A stretch of 64,000 bases of DNA from assembly GCF_009834185.1 (NCBI RefSeq), contig NZ_CP047173.1, positions 3,968,001 through 4,032,000 of the forward strand, given 5' to 3'. Below are positions 50,589-58,552 of the stretch, in pieces. The position numbers were made by a program, and so were the translations under genes. Position 1 is the stretch's first letter; each line of letters starts with the position of its first letter. The notes beneath the pieces were generated by a model, which was not told where the DNA came from, ran no database searches, and saw only the letters and a list, made by a program, of their open reading frames with translations. The stretch is from Rathayibacter sp. VKM Ac-2760. Its GTDB lineage: Bacteria > Actinomycetota > Actinomycetes > Actinomycetales > Microbacteriaceae.

Positions 50589-51011
50589 GTGCCGATCCCC
50601 GCTGTCGACTACGCCCACATCCGCCTGACGGTCCGCGACATCGCCGTCTCGCGCGCCTTCTACGACTCCGTCTTCGGCTTCGACGTCGCCTACGAGGCGC
50701 CGCCCGCGGATGCGCCCGAGGAGCAGAAGGAGCAGCTCGCGTTCCTGTTCGGCGGGCTGATCTACAAGTTCCCCGGCGGGCTGCTGGGCCTGCGCCCCGT
50801 CGCCGACGCGGGCGACCGCTTCGACGAGGACCGCGTCGGCCTCGACCACCTCAGCTTCGCCGTCGCCGACATCGACGCCTTGAAGTCGGCCGCCGCCGCG
50901 CTCGACGAGCTCGGCATCGCACACGAGCCGATCAAGGACACCGGCGGTGAGAGCATCCTCGAGTTCCGCGACCCCGACAACATCGCGCTCGAGATCACCT
51001 CGCCGAGCTGA
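50589..51011 (+). CDS. VOC family protein
   Basis: A 140-residue VOC protein: VDYAHIRLTVRDIAVSRAFYDSVFGF, FLFGGLIYKFPGGLLGLRP, VGLDHLSFAVADIDALKSA, and ESILEFRDPDNIALEITSPS. The His/Glu metal ligand pattern (H.. in AHI, HLSF, FRDPDNIALE) is present. GTG start with GAGAGGAACCACC. Substrate unknown. Confidence 0.78.
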   Translation: MPIPAVDYAHIRLTVRDIAVSRAFYDSVFGFDVAYEAPPADAPEEQKEQLAFLFGGLIYKFPGGLLGLRPVADAGDRFDEDRVGLDHLSFAVADIDALKSAAAALDELGIAHEPIKDTGGESILEFRDPDNIALEITSPS

Positions 51012-51016
51012 TCCTC

Positions 51017-51137
51017 CCCGCTGGTCGAGCAGCCCTCGGAGAGGGGCGTCTCGAGTTCTTGCTGGTCGGTAGCCCGGCAGGGGCGTCTCGAGTTCTTGCT
51101 GGTCGAGTAGCCCCGGAGGGGCGTATCGAGACCCACG
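51017..51137. repeat. Three decaying copies of the '...TCGAGTAGCC' repeat in tandem
   Basis: Copies at 51020-51055, 51060-51095 and 51099-51136 start with GCTGGTCG and contain GGCGT(A/C)TCGAG. The first two have TCTCGAG in place of TATCGAG; the third is closest to the family consensus. They are in the same orientation. Confidence 0.7.
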
Positions 51138-51150
51138 CCTCTGCAGGACG

Positions 51151-51193
51151 GTGGATCTCGATACGCCCGCTGCGCGGGCTACTCGATCAGCAT
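51151..51193. repeat. Reverse-orientation 'CTCGATACGC' repeat unit
   Basis: GTGGATCTCGATACGCCCGC, continuing to CTACTCGATCAGCAT, is a full copy, inverted relative to those at 51017-51137, and followed directly by the GNAT gene end. Confidence 0.75.
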
Positions 51194-51209
51194 GCGGCGG
51201 GCGCGCCTC

Positions 51210-52022
51210 TCACGGGCGGCGCCACAGGTACGGGGTCGTCGTCGAGACGCGCAGCAGACCCGAGCGCTCGAGGATCGGGCGCGAGTACTCGGTCGAGTCG
51301 CTGTGCACGAGCGTGCGGCCGGCCTCGAGCGCGGAGACGGCGCGGGCGGCCGTGAGCGCGCGGTAGATCCCGCGCCCGCGGTACTCCTCGAGCACGGCGC
51401 CGCCCCAGATGCCGACGACCTCGGAGCCGAGGACCGGCTCGAGCCGCCCGCCGCCGACCATGCGCCCGTCGGCCTCCGCGACCCACAGCTCCATGCCGTC
51501 GCCGCGGGCGAGCCGCGCGACGAGCGCGTCGGCGATGTCCGTGTCGACGTCCTCTCCGAACGCGGCGTCGATCATCGCGCTGAAGGCCCGCACGTCCGGC
51601 TCGTCGACGACGCGGCGCAGGGTCGCGCCGTCGGGGACCGGAGCGTCTCGGGTCAGCGCCTCGAGCGGGCCGATCATGATCGACTCGGTCTCCTCGGCGG
51701 CGAAGCCGTGCCGCAGCAGCGCCTCGTGCAGTCCGGGCGCCCGGTCGTGGCCGCGGGTCTTCCACTCGACCTTGCGGATCTCCGCGTCGGCGTCGAAGTG
51801 CGCGCGGGCCGCGGCGACGAGGTCGTCGATCGCCGCCTCGTCCGCCTCGCCGAGGTCGCGGTAGGTGACGAAGCCGCGCCCGCCTGCGAAGGTGACCAGC
51901 CGGAGCGGGCCGACCAGCGTCACCGCGACGGCGCTCGGCGTCTCGGCGTCGGTGCGGAGCTGCTCGTCGTAGACGCGCAGGTAGTGCGCGCGGAGGTCGT
52001 CGAGGTCGGTGCTGGTGGTCAT
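51210..52022 (-). CDS. GNAT-family N-acetyltransferase
   Basis: A 270-residue protein. The C-terminal half is a GNAT fold with LWVAEADGRMVGGGRLEPV, GIWGGAVLEEYRGRGIYRALTAARA (motif A, with the acetyl-CoA-binding RGRGIYRAL) and TEYSRPILERSGL. The first about 130 residues add a second, degenerate acetyltransferase-like half. Substrate unknown. Confidence 0.82.
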   Translation of the reverse strand: MTTSTDLDDLRAHYLRVYDEQLRTDAETPSAVAVTLVGPLRLVTFAGGRGFVTYRDLGEADEAAIDDLVAAARAHFDADAEIRKVEWKTRGHDRAPGLHEALLRHGFAAEETESIMIGPLEALTRDAPVPDGATLRRVVDEPDVRAFSAMIDAAFGEDVDTDIADALVARLARGDGMELWVAEADGRMVGGGRLEPVLGSEVVGIWGGAVLEEYRGRGIYRALTAARAVSALEAGRTLVHSDSTEYSRPILERSGLLRVSTTTPYLWRRP

Positions 52023-52165
52023 CCCGCCACGCTACGGGTGGCGGCGCTGCAGAACATCAGCTGAGACGGACTCTCATCCACGATGGGCGATGACAGGGGG
52101 TCTCAGCTGATGCCGTGTCGCCGACCTCGGGTGGAGTGAAGGCGGGCGCTCGTCGACGGGCGCCG

Positions 52166-52207
52166 GATCTCGATACGCCCTCTTCGAGGGCTACTCGATC
52201 AGCAAGA
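52166..52207. repeat. Single 'CTCGATACGC' repeat unit
   Basis: GGATCTCGATACGCCCTCTT, continuing to CTACTCGATCAGCAAG, is a complete copy in the gap before the Asp23 operon end. Its inner stem is CCCTCTTCGAGGG. Confidence 0.7.
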
Positions 52208-52213
52208 GGGCGG

Positions 52214-52612
52214 TCAGCCGGTGACGCGGCCGATCAGGTCCTGGATGAAGGGGATGACGTCTCCGGCCTGGTCGACGCTCGCGAAGGCGGTGGCGAGCAG
52301 CGGCCAGAGCGAGCCGACGAGGGTGGCGATCACGGCCGCGACCGCGGCGACCCAGGCGAGGGCGGCGTTGCGGGAGACGAACGCCAGCGCGAGGAAGGCC
52401 AGGGCGACCAGGTAGCTGAGCACGATCGAGAGGGTGATCGCGCCGACCGGGACGTCGAGGACGCCCGCGGTCGTCGCGTCGGCCGCCCCGATCAGGCCGA
52501 GCACCGGGAGCAGCACGCCGACGACGATCAGGAAGCTGACGACGACGCCGGTCGCGAGGGCGGCCCACGCGGCGCGGGGCTTCCGGCGCGAGCCGTAGGA
52601 GCGGGTGGGCAC
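52214..52612 (-). CDS. Small multi-span membrane protein of the Asp23 operon
   Basis: A 132-residue protein with a basic N-terminus (SYGSRRKPRAAW) and about three hydrophobic spans (17-40, 56-80, 84-110). No family is recognised with confidence. It is the last gene of the minus-strand Asp23 operon, 3 bp after the long Asp23 gene, so it probably works with that envelope system. Confidence 0.6.
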   Translation of the reverse strand: MPTRSYGSRRKPRAAWAALATGVVVSFLIVVGVLLPVLGLIGAADATTAGVLDVPVGAITLSIVLSYLVALAFLALAFVSRNAALAWVAAVAAVIATLVGSLWPLLATAFASVDQAGDVIPFIQDLIGRVTG

Positions 52613-52615
52613 GGC

Positions 52616-53446
52616 CTACTCCGACCCGCGGCGCTCGGCGACGGCGACGTCGGCATCGGCGTCGGAGGAGGCGTCGGCGTCCACCGGCTCGACCTCGACG
52701 CGGACGACGAACTCGGCGGCGGGCGCATCGGCGGTCACGACGACGGTCTCGACGGAGTCGGCGTCGGAGTCGGAGTCGGAGTCGCGGGTCTCGGCGGCCG
52801 GCCGCGTGGCGACCTCGTCGGACAGCGAGTCCGCGGTGGCGTCCGACTCGGCGGCGCGGTCGGCGGCCTCGTCGAGGCGGTCCGACGCGTCGTCGAGCGC
52901 GTCGGCGGTCCGCTCGCGGGCGGTGTCGAGCGCGGCAGCGCCCTTCTCGCGGGCGGAGTCGAGGGCGGCGCCGCCCTTCTCGCGGGCGGAGTCCATCGCA
53001 TCGCCGGCCTTCTCGACCAGGGACGGGCCGTCCTCGCGCTCGGAGCCGGGCACCTCGATCGGGTCGAAGGGGCCGTGCACGTCGGTGACGTTGACGTTGA
53101 CGACGACGTGCTCGCGGGTCAGCTGCGCGGCGGCCTTGCCGACCTGCTCGCGGACGGCGTCGATGACCTCCTGGACGGGGCGCGGGTACTCCGACACCAG
53201 GTCGAGGTCGAGGACGAGGGCGCCGTCGACGCGGGCGATGCTCACGCCGGGGCTCGTGCTCGTGCCGAGCACGGCGCGGGTCGCGCGGTCGAGGGTGCGG
53301 GCGGCGGTGCCGCCGAGGTGGTGGACGCCGGTGACACCGGCGGTGGTCTCCGCGGCGGCGGTCGCGAGCAGTCGCTCGATCGACTCGTCCTCCGGGTGCG
53401 CGCCGTCGATGGCGCGGAGGTCGTTCGTTCCGACGGTGTCGGTCAT
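52616..53446 (-). CDS. Asp23/Gls24 family protein with amphipathic repeat and acidic tail
   Basis: A 276-residue protein. An Asp23 domain (about 25-140: TAGVTGVHHLGGTAARTL, GVSIARVDGALVLDLDLVSEYPRPVQEVIDAVREQV, VVNVNVTDVHGPFDP) is followed by near-perfect 11-residue repeats (SAREKGGAALD, SAREKGAAALD, TARERTADALD) like LEA or perilipin segments. A Ser/Asp tract (SDSDSDADS) and an acidic tail close it. TGAGGAGTACCCC precedes the ATG. The repeat part may bind membranes. Confidence 0.8.
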   Translation of the reverse strand: MTDTVGTNDLRAIDGAHPEDESIERLLATAAAETTAGVTGVHHLGGTAARTLDRATRAVLGTSTSPGVSIARVDGALVLDLDLVSEYPRPVQEVIDAVREQVGKAAAQLTREHVVVNVNVTDVHGPFDPIEVPGSEREDGPSLVEKAGDAMDSAREKGGAALDSAREKGAAALDTARERTADALDDASDRLDEAADRAAESDATADSLSDEVATRPAAETRDSDSDSDADSVETVVVTADAPAAEFVVRVEVEPVDADASSDADADVAVAERRGSE

Positions 53447-53539
53447 GGGGTACTCCTCAGTGGTCTTCCGGCCCTCCCGAACGGGAGGGCCGGATCGTAC
53501 GGTGCGGCGGGTGCGCGGCACGGGGCGGCGCGGACGCCG

Positions 53540-54145
53540 CTACTGCACGCGAGCGCTGCTGCTCATCCTGGTGCGGATCCCGCTGACGATCTGGATCACC
53601 ACGGGGGTCTCCTCACCGAGGACGGCGTCCCAGCGCTTCACCGCGTCGTCGATCGCGCGGCGGGTCCGCATCGGCGAGACGCCGCGGCGGGTGTGCGCGG
53701 TGACGCGGAGGACGGTGCGGTGCTTGACCTCGAAGGCGGTGACGTCGAGCGCGACGATCGAGGGATCGTGCGACAGCGCCTCCTCGAGGACGTGCTCGGC
53801 GACCTTCGCGTCGATGGTGACGGAGCCGCCGGTCGGCGTGCCCGAGCCGGAGCCCGAGCCCACGCGCAGCAGCGTCGAGGTGCGTCCCCGGCCCTGGCGC
53901 ACGATGAAGCGCACCAGCAGCAGGATCAGCACGAGGGCGACGACGGCCGTGACCCAGAGGATCCACGGCTGCCCGCCGGAGAGGGCGTCGCTGGTGGGCT
54001 GCGTCGCGTCCTCCGCGCCGGTGGAGACCGTCTGCTGGATGTCGGGGAACAGCGCTCCGGCCGCGACGGCACCGCCGGCGAGCAGGAGCACGAGGCCCAC
54101 GACGAACAGGAGGAGGCGGTTGAGGAACCGGTTGGTGGTGGTCAT
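53540..54145 (-). CDS. AmaP-like Asp23 membrane-anchor protein
   Basis: A 201-residue protein. Two membrane spans (about 8-32 and 61-82) come first, then an Asp23-like cytosolic domain: VTIDAKVAEHVLEEALSHDPSIVALDVTAFEVKHRTVLRVTAHTRRGVSP. In firmicutes AmaP holds Asp23 at the membrane; this is the corresponding layout. It overlaps DUF6286 by 4 bp. Confidence 0.72.
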   Translation of the reverse strand: MTTTNRFLNRLLLFVVGLVLLLAGGAVAAGALFPDIQQTVSTGAEDATQPTSDALSGGQPWILWVTAVVALVLILLLVRFIVRQGRGRTSTLLRVGSGSGSGTPTGGSVTIDAKVAEHVLEEALSHDPSIVALDVTAFEVKHRTVLRVTAHTRRGVSPMRTRRAIDDAVKRWDAVLGEETPVVIQIVSGIRTRMSSSARVQ

Positions 54146-54750
54146 CGGACCGTCCCCTTCTCGGACAGGCGCACGCGCGCCGTGAGCTTCGGGCTGACGT
54201 CGTAGCCGGCGAGCTCGGCGTCGACCGCCTCGCGGATGCTGCCGACGTCGAGGCTGCGCCCGGAGGTGCGGCCGACGGTGACACCGGCCGTGCGACCGCC
54301 GATCGACACCGACACCTGGTCGGGGTCGACGTCGCCGGCGAAGGCGGCGGTGCGGGCGAGGCTCTGCGCGATCACGCGGTCGTCGATGACGGCCGCAGTG
54401 CGATCGGCGACGGCGCGGCGACGGCCGCGACGACCCGGGGAGAACGACACGACGATCAGGACGAGCCCGATCACCGCGGCGACCGCTCCGCCGGCCACGA
54501 TCAGCGCGACGGGAGCGCTCGCGGCGCCGAGCACCGCGGCCGCTCCGTCCTGCGGGGCGACGAGCAGCGCGGGCTGCCCGAGGGCGGCGAGCACCGCCTC
54601 CGTGCCCAGCCACGCGAAGACGAGGATGAGCAGGACTGCGAGGACGATCGCCGAGGTGGAGCGGGACGAGGTGATCTCGCGCCGGACGAGGCGGTTGTAC
54701 AGCGCCGTCGGATTCTGGGCCGTCGGGTTCTGCACTGCGGAGTCGCTCAC
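54142..54750 (-). CDS. DUF6286 domain protein (Asp23-locus membrane protein)
   Basis: A 202-residue protein with two membrane spans (about 33-55 and 80-104) and a C-terminal alpha/beta domain (VIAQSLARTAAFAGDVDPDQVSVSIGGRTAGVTVGRTSGRS). DUF6286 is typical of actinobacterial Asp23 loci. GTG start overlaps the previous stop; the next gene starts in its own stop codon. Confidence 0.75.
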   Translation of the reverse strand: MSDSAVQNPTAQNPTALYNRLVRREITSSRSTSAIVLAVLLILVFAWLGTEAVLAALGQPALLVAPQDGAAAVLGAASAPVALIVAGGAVAAVIGLVLIVVSFSPGRRGRRRAVADRTAAVIDDRVIAQSLARTAAFAGDVDPDQVSVSIGGRTAGVTVGRTSGRSLDVGSIREAVDAELAGYDVSPKLTARVRLSEKGTVR

Positions 54751-55100
54751 GAGACTCTCCTTCGCTCGCGCAGGTCGGCTCCGGTGATCCGGAGGTCGAC
54801 GCGCCCGATGGTGGACCCGGTCAGCTCGAGGCAGCGGGTGCGGATGGTGGACTGGGCCGTGCTGAGACGGCTCAGGAGGGTGCCGGAGCGGCGGTCCCCC
54901 TCGCCGAGCGGACGGATGCGCAGGGGGGCCTGCGCGGTGACGTGCAGCTTCCCCCCGTCGTCGTCCAGCTCGACCGAGACGTCCGACGCGTCGACGTCGA
55001 GCGCCTCCGCGGTGACGGCCGACACGACCCTGCGCACGGCGCGCGAGGTGATCGTCGTGCGGCCGTGGCGGGCCTGGTCGGCCATCACCGCCGCGGTCAC
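54747..55100 (-). CDS. Asp23-like small protein
   Basis: A 117-residue protein with an Asp23-type helix-strand order: TTITSRAVRRVVSAVTAEALDVDASDVSVELDDDGGKLHVTAQAPL, then RCLELTGSTIGRVDLRITG. It has no membrane span. GTG start overlaps the DUF2273 stop (GTGA). An in-frame ATG at 55085 is an alternative start. Confidence 0.65.
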   Translation of the reverse strand: MTAAVMADQARHGRTTITSRAVRRVVSAVTAEALDVDASDVSVELDDDGGKLHVTAQAPLRIRPLGEGDRRSGTLLSRLSTAQSTIRTRCLELTGSTIGRVDLRITGADLRERRRVS

Positions 55101-55285
55101 GAGGACCGCCGCCCGCGGAGGGTGTCGGCGAGCGAGCTCAGGTCGAGCTTGCCCTCGACGACGCGGCCGACGCCAAAGCCGATGGCCATGGCGAGGGCGA
55201 CCCAGAGGAGCGCCCAGAAGCCGAAGATCAGGCCGGTGATCGCCAGGACGGCGCCCAGGACCAGGCCGAGACGGGAGGGAGTCAC
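55097..55285 (-). CDS. DUF2273 small membrane protein
   Basis: A 62-residue protein with two tight membrane spans (LGLVLGAVLAITGLIFGFWA and LLWVALAMAIGFGVGRV), then VEGKLDLSSLADTLRGRR. This is the DUF2273 pattern, always found near Asp23 and AmaP. GTG start overlaps the Asp23 stop by 4 bp. Confidence 0.78.
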   Translation of the reverse strand: MTPSRLGLVLGAVLAITGLIFGFWALLWVALAMAIGFGVGRVVEGKLDLSSLADTLRGRRSS

Positions 55286-55719
55286 TTGACGCGGCTCTCG
55301 GTGTCCTCGTCCTTGTCGTCCGAGGGGATGTAGACGTCGGCGACGGTCACGTTGACCTCGGTGACCTCCATGCCGACGACCGAGGAGATGGCCTCGGAGA
55401 CGGCGGAGCGGATGCTGTCGGCGAGCTTCTGCAGCGCGACGGGGTACTCGGCGACGACGGTGATGTCGGCGGCGACCTGCTTCTCGCCGACCTCGACGGA
55501 GATGCCCTGGCCGCGGTCCTGCGCGTTGATCGCGTTGCGGATGGCGCCGATGGCGCGGGCGGCTCCGCCACCGAGGTCGTGCACGCCGGCGACCTGGCGG
55601 GCGGCGATGCCGGCGACCTTCTCGACGACGCCGTCGGCGATGGTGTTCTTGCCGGTCGAGGTCTCGGTGCCGTGCTTCGCCGTGGTGGTGGCGACGGTGC
55701 TGGGGGTGACGTTGGTCAT
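55282..55719 (-). CDS. Asp23/Gls24 family envelope stress protein
   Basis: A 145-residue Asp23 protein: IADGVVEKVAGIAARQVAGVHDLGG, GISVEVGEKQVAADITVVAEYPVALQKLADSIRSAVSEAISSVVGMEVTEVNVTVADVYIP. It is the first gene of a seven-gene minus-strand operon of overlapping genes to 52214. In firmicutes Asp23 coats the membrane and responds to alkaline and wall stress. GGGAGAGC precedes the ATG. Confidence 0.88.
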   Translation of the reverse strand: MTNVTPSTVATTTAKHGTETSTGKNTIADGVVEKVAGIAARQVAGVHDLGGGAARAIGAIRNAINAQDRGQGISVEVGEKQVAADITVVAEYPVALQKLADSIRSAVSEAISSVVGMEVTEVNVTVADVYIPSDDKDEDTESRVK

Positions 55720-56155
55720 GATGCTCTCCCTGGTAGAAGGTGATGCGCGACTCGGTCGCGGTGACGACGATCCGTCGCACATGAATCAGACGTGCGGGCC
55801 GCCGGAATCGTCCCGGCGGATCAGCGAGTGCGCAGGAAACGCCGAGCGCCGACGCGCTCCGCGGCCAGCGCCGTCCACAGCCCGCCCGGTTGCGCGGCAG
55901 ATGTCGGCGAACCTGCACTCGGTGGCGCCGGCGGAGCCGGGTGGCACCGCGACAGCGCCGATCGAGCTGTTTTGTATACCGGACAGAGCGGCTCGAGGAG
56001 CTCTGCTGACCTTCTCTCCGGATTCCACGGCCCTGTGCGCAGGTTGTAGCATGGGCGAAACCTGCCGGAAACGGTGTTCGGGATACAAAAGAGGAGTCCT
56101 CGCGGTGACCATCACTCTGGAGCCGCTTCCCCCCTCGCCCTGCTGGGAGCTACAC
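55720..56155. promoter_or_regulatory. Divergent control region with two half-palindromes (GntR-like operator)
   Basis: This 436-bp gap contains TTTTGTATACC (55970-55980) and GGGATACAAAA (56080-56090), an inverted pair differing at one base. The TTGTATACAA-type core is typical of GntR/FCD regulators, and an FCD-type GntR closes the operon at 60320. The second site lies 66 bp before the MFS start. The rest looks like leader DNA with no convincing gene; promoters were not resolved. Confidence 0.6.
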
Positions 56156-57583
56156 ATGACTGCTGTATCCCGCACCACCGCTCCGCCCGCTTCAGGCCAC
56201 ACGGTCGCCTCCGTCCTCGATTCGATCGGCTTCACCCGCGCGCAGTTCTGGATCTTCCTGCTGATCCTGGCCGGGGAGTTCTTCAACACCCTCGAGCAGA
56301 ACTCGGTGGGTGCCATGGGCAGCCACATCAAGGAGACGCTGCAGATCGGCGACATCCAGCTCACGACGATCAACACCGCCACGGTCATCGGCGGACTGAT
56401 CGGCCGCCTGCTGGCCGGCTACCTCGCCGACCGCTACGGCCGCCGCTTCTCGCTCAGCCTCAATCTGCTGATCTACACGCTCGGCGGACTGCTCAGCGCC
56501 GTCGCGATGAACTACGAGATGCTGCTCGTCAGCCGCCTCATCGTCGGCATCGGCATCGGCGGCGAGTTCATGATCGGACTCGTCATGCTCTCCGAGATGG
56601 TCTCCACCCGCTTCCGCGGCACCGCGATCGGCGCCGTCAACGTCGGCGCCGGGGGCCTCGGCAACTTCCTCTCCTACGGCCTGTTCCTGCTGCTCCTCGG
56701 CCCGCTGGAGACCCCGCTCGGCGGCCCCGACTCCGTCTGGCGCTGGTCGTTCGTGATCCTCGCGGTCCCCGCGCTGCTGGTCGTCTTCTACCGCCGCAAG
56801 CTGCCGGAGACGCCGCGCTGGCTGCTCTCCCAGGGCCGCACGGAGGAGGCGAACCGCTCGCTCGCGATCCTCGCCTCGAACTCGCTCACCCCCACCACCG
56901 ACCGACCGCCCGTCGAGCTGTCCCAGGACGACCTGCCGCCCGTGCGGATGTCCGCCTCGCCCGCCGCCGTCTTCAGCCGCCCGGTGATCCGCCGGACCGC
57001 CGCCCTCGGCGTCGCGTCCTGGATGGCCTTCGGCTCGCAGGTCACGCTGAACTTCCTGATGCCGACCCTGCTGGTCGAGCGCGGCTACTCCGTCTCGGAG
57101 AGCCTGCTCTACACGATGATCATGAACATCGGCTCGCTCCTCGGAGCGACGACCGCGGCCCTGATCGCCGGTCGCGTCGGCCGCCGCACGGCCGTCGGCG
57201 CCGCCGGAGTCCTCGGCTGCCTCACCGCGCTCGCCTTCGCCGCCTTCGGCAACGGCACCGGCGCGATCCTGGTGCTCGGCGCGCTCTTCCAGTTCTTCAC
57301 GATGGTGACCAACACCACGCTGGCCACCTGGACCGCCGAGATCTTCCCGACCGCGATCCGCGCCTCCGGCGCCTCGATCGTGAACGGCATCGGCAACATC
57401 GCCGGAGCGGTCATGCCGTTCCTCGCCGTCGCGCTCTACGGCTCGTTCGCCTTCGCCGGAGTCTTCGGACTCGCCGCGGTGATGTACGCGGTGCTCGTCA
57501 TCGCCTCCCGCTTCGCCCCGGAGACCCGCGGGCGCTCGCTCGAGGACGTCAACGAGAACGCGATCGCCGCCGCCGCCCACTGA
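56156..57583 (+). CDS. MFS transporter (sugar/acid-type, AAHS/SHS-like)
   Basis: A 475-residue 12-span transporter. Signature loop between spans 2 and 3: GYLADRYGRRFSLSLN, then LIVGIGIGGEF in span 4, PETPRWLLSQGRTEEA in the centre, and RFAPETRGRSLEDVNE at the end: the metabolite:H+ symporter subgroup pattern (sugar/aromatic acid). It starts the operon of catabolic genes and probably imports the substrate. GGGAG precedes the ATG. Confidence 0.87.
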   Translation: MTAVSRTTAPPASGHTVASVLDSIGFTRAQFWIFLLILAGEFFNTLEQNSVGAMGSHIKETLQIGDIQLTTINTATVIGGLIGRLLAGYLADRYGRRFSLSLNLLIYTLGGLLSAVAMNYEMLLVSRLIVGIGIGGEFMIGLVMLSEMVSTRFRGTAIGAVNVGAGGLGNFLSYGLFLLLLGPLETPLGGPDSVWRWSFVILAVPALLVVFYRRKLPETPRWLLSQGRTEEANRSLAILASNSLTPTTDRPPVELSQDDLPPVRMSASPAAVFSRPVIRRTAALGVASWMAFGSQVTLNFLMPTLLVERGYSVSESLLYTMIMNIGSLLGATTAALIAGRVGRRTAVGAAGVLGCLTALAFAAFGNGTGAILVLGALFQFFTMVTNTTLATWTAEIFPTAIRASGASIVNGIGNIAGAVMPFLAVALYGSFAFAGVFGLAAVMYAVLVIASRFAPETRGRSLEDVNENAIAAAAH

Positions 57584-57590
57584 CCCACCC

Positions 57591-57622
57591 CGCGCCCCCG
57601 GTGCTCCGGCACCGGGGGCGCG
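57591..57622 (+). terminator. Very strong hairpin between MFS and downstream genes
   Basis: CGCGCCCCCGGTGC (57591-57604) and GCACCGGGGGCGCG (57609-57622) form a perfect 14-bp stem with a TCCG tetraloop. There is no U-tract. It begins 8 bp after the MFS stop and should attenuate or separate expression of the transporter from the enzymes. Confidence 0.75.
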
Positions 57623-57655
57623 ACCATCCACCCGGACAGCACCTCAAGGAGCACC

Positions 57656-58552
57656 ATGGACACCCTGAACGTCTCGGCCACCGCCAACGGACTGAACTAC
57701 CTCCCCGAGTACGTCGCCGACGTCGGCGGACTCTTCGCCGAGCGCGGCCTGGCCGTCACCGCCACCGCCTGCGACCCCTGGACCGGAGTGCTCGACGACC
57801 TCGACTCCGGCGCCGCGGACCTCGCCCTGGGCGGCCTCTGGGTGCCCGGGATGTACGCCGGCACCAGCCGGAAGCTCACCGTCGTCGGCCAGCTCAACCA
57901 CCGCTTCCCGATGACGATCGTCGCTCGCGAGGGCTCCGGACCGGTCGGGCTCGACTGGCTCGCCGGCAAGGTCGTGCTCGCACCGGGCGCCGGCGGCAGC
58001 GCGCCGTTCGAGTTCACCGCCGGGCTGATCCGCGAGGCCGGACTCGACGTCTCGGCCACCCGCTGGGGGCGCGACCTGTCCACCGCGATGATGCTCGAGC
58101 TCTACCGCGACGGCCTCGGCGACGCGATCGTGCTCGACCTGCTCTCGGCGAAGGAGCTCGTCGCGGCCGGCGGCGGGCAGATCGTCTTCCGCCACCTCGA
58201 CGCGGGCGTGATGCCCAACAGCGTCTACTACACCCGCACCGACCGGGTCGACGAGCTCGCCGACCGCACCGAGCGCTTCGTCGACGCGATCGAGACGGCG
58301 ATGCAGCGGATCACCGCGGGCGAGGCCGGCGCCGAGATCGACGCCGTGCTCGCCGCGCGCTGGCCGGACCGCGACCCGGCACTGCTGCGCGAGGCCGCCG
58401 ACGAGATGGCCGCGGGCGGGGTCTGGGACACGACCGTGATCGACGAGGCCGCGTCCGACCGCTGGATGCGGATCCTCGCCGAGGCCGGGCTCGTCACGAG
58501 CGCCCCGTCGCTCGCCGAGCTGACCGGCCGCGCGACGGTCGGCGCGCGCTGA
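57656..58552 (+). CDS. Cytosolic SBP-like protein (NMT1/THI5-like fold)
   Basis: A 298-residue protein with an NMT1/SsuA-type periplasmic-binding fold: NGLNYLPEYVADVGGLFAERGLAVTAT, DLDSGAADLALGGLWVPGMYAG, VLAPGAGGSAPFEFTAGLIREAGLD. There is no signal peptide or lipobox, and no ABC permease or ATPase nearby. It is therefore either a cytosolic enzyme or sensor, or a re-purposed binding protein; THI5 itself is a cytosolic enzyme of this fold. An AAGGAG site precedes the ATG. Its stop overlaps the next start. Confidence 0.72.
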   Translation: MDTLNVSATANGLNYLPEYVADVGGLFAERGLAVTATACDPWTGVLDDLDSGAADLALGGLWVPGMYAGTSRKLTVVGQLNHRFPMTIVAREGSGPVGLDWLAGKVVLAPGAGGSAPFEFTAGLIREAGLDVSATRWGRDLSTAMMLELYRDGLGDAIVLDLLSAKELVAAGGGQIVFRHLDAGVMPNSVYYTRTDRVDELADRTERFVDAIETAMQRITAGEAGAEIDAVLAARWPDRDPALLREAADEMAAGGVWDTTVIDEAASDRWMRILAEAGLVTSAPSLAELTGRATVGAR

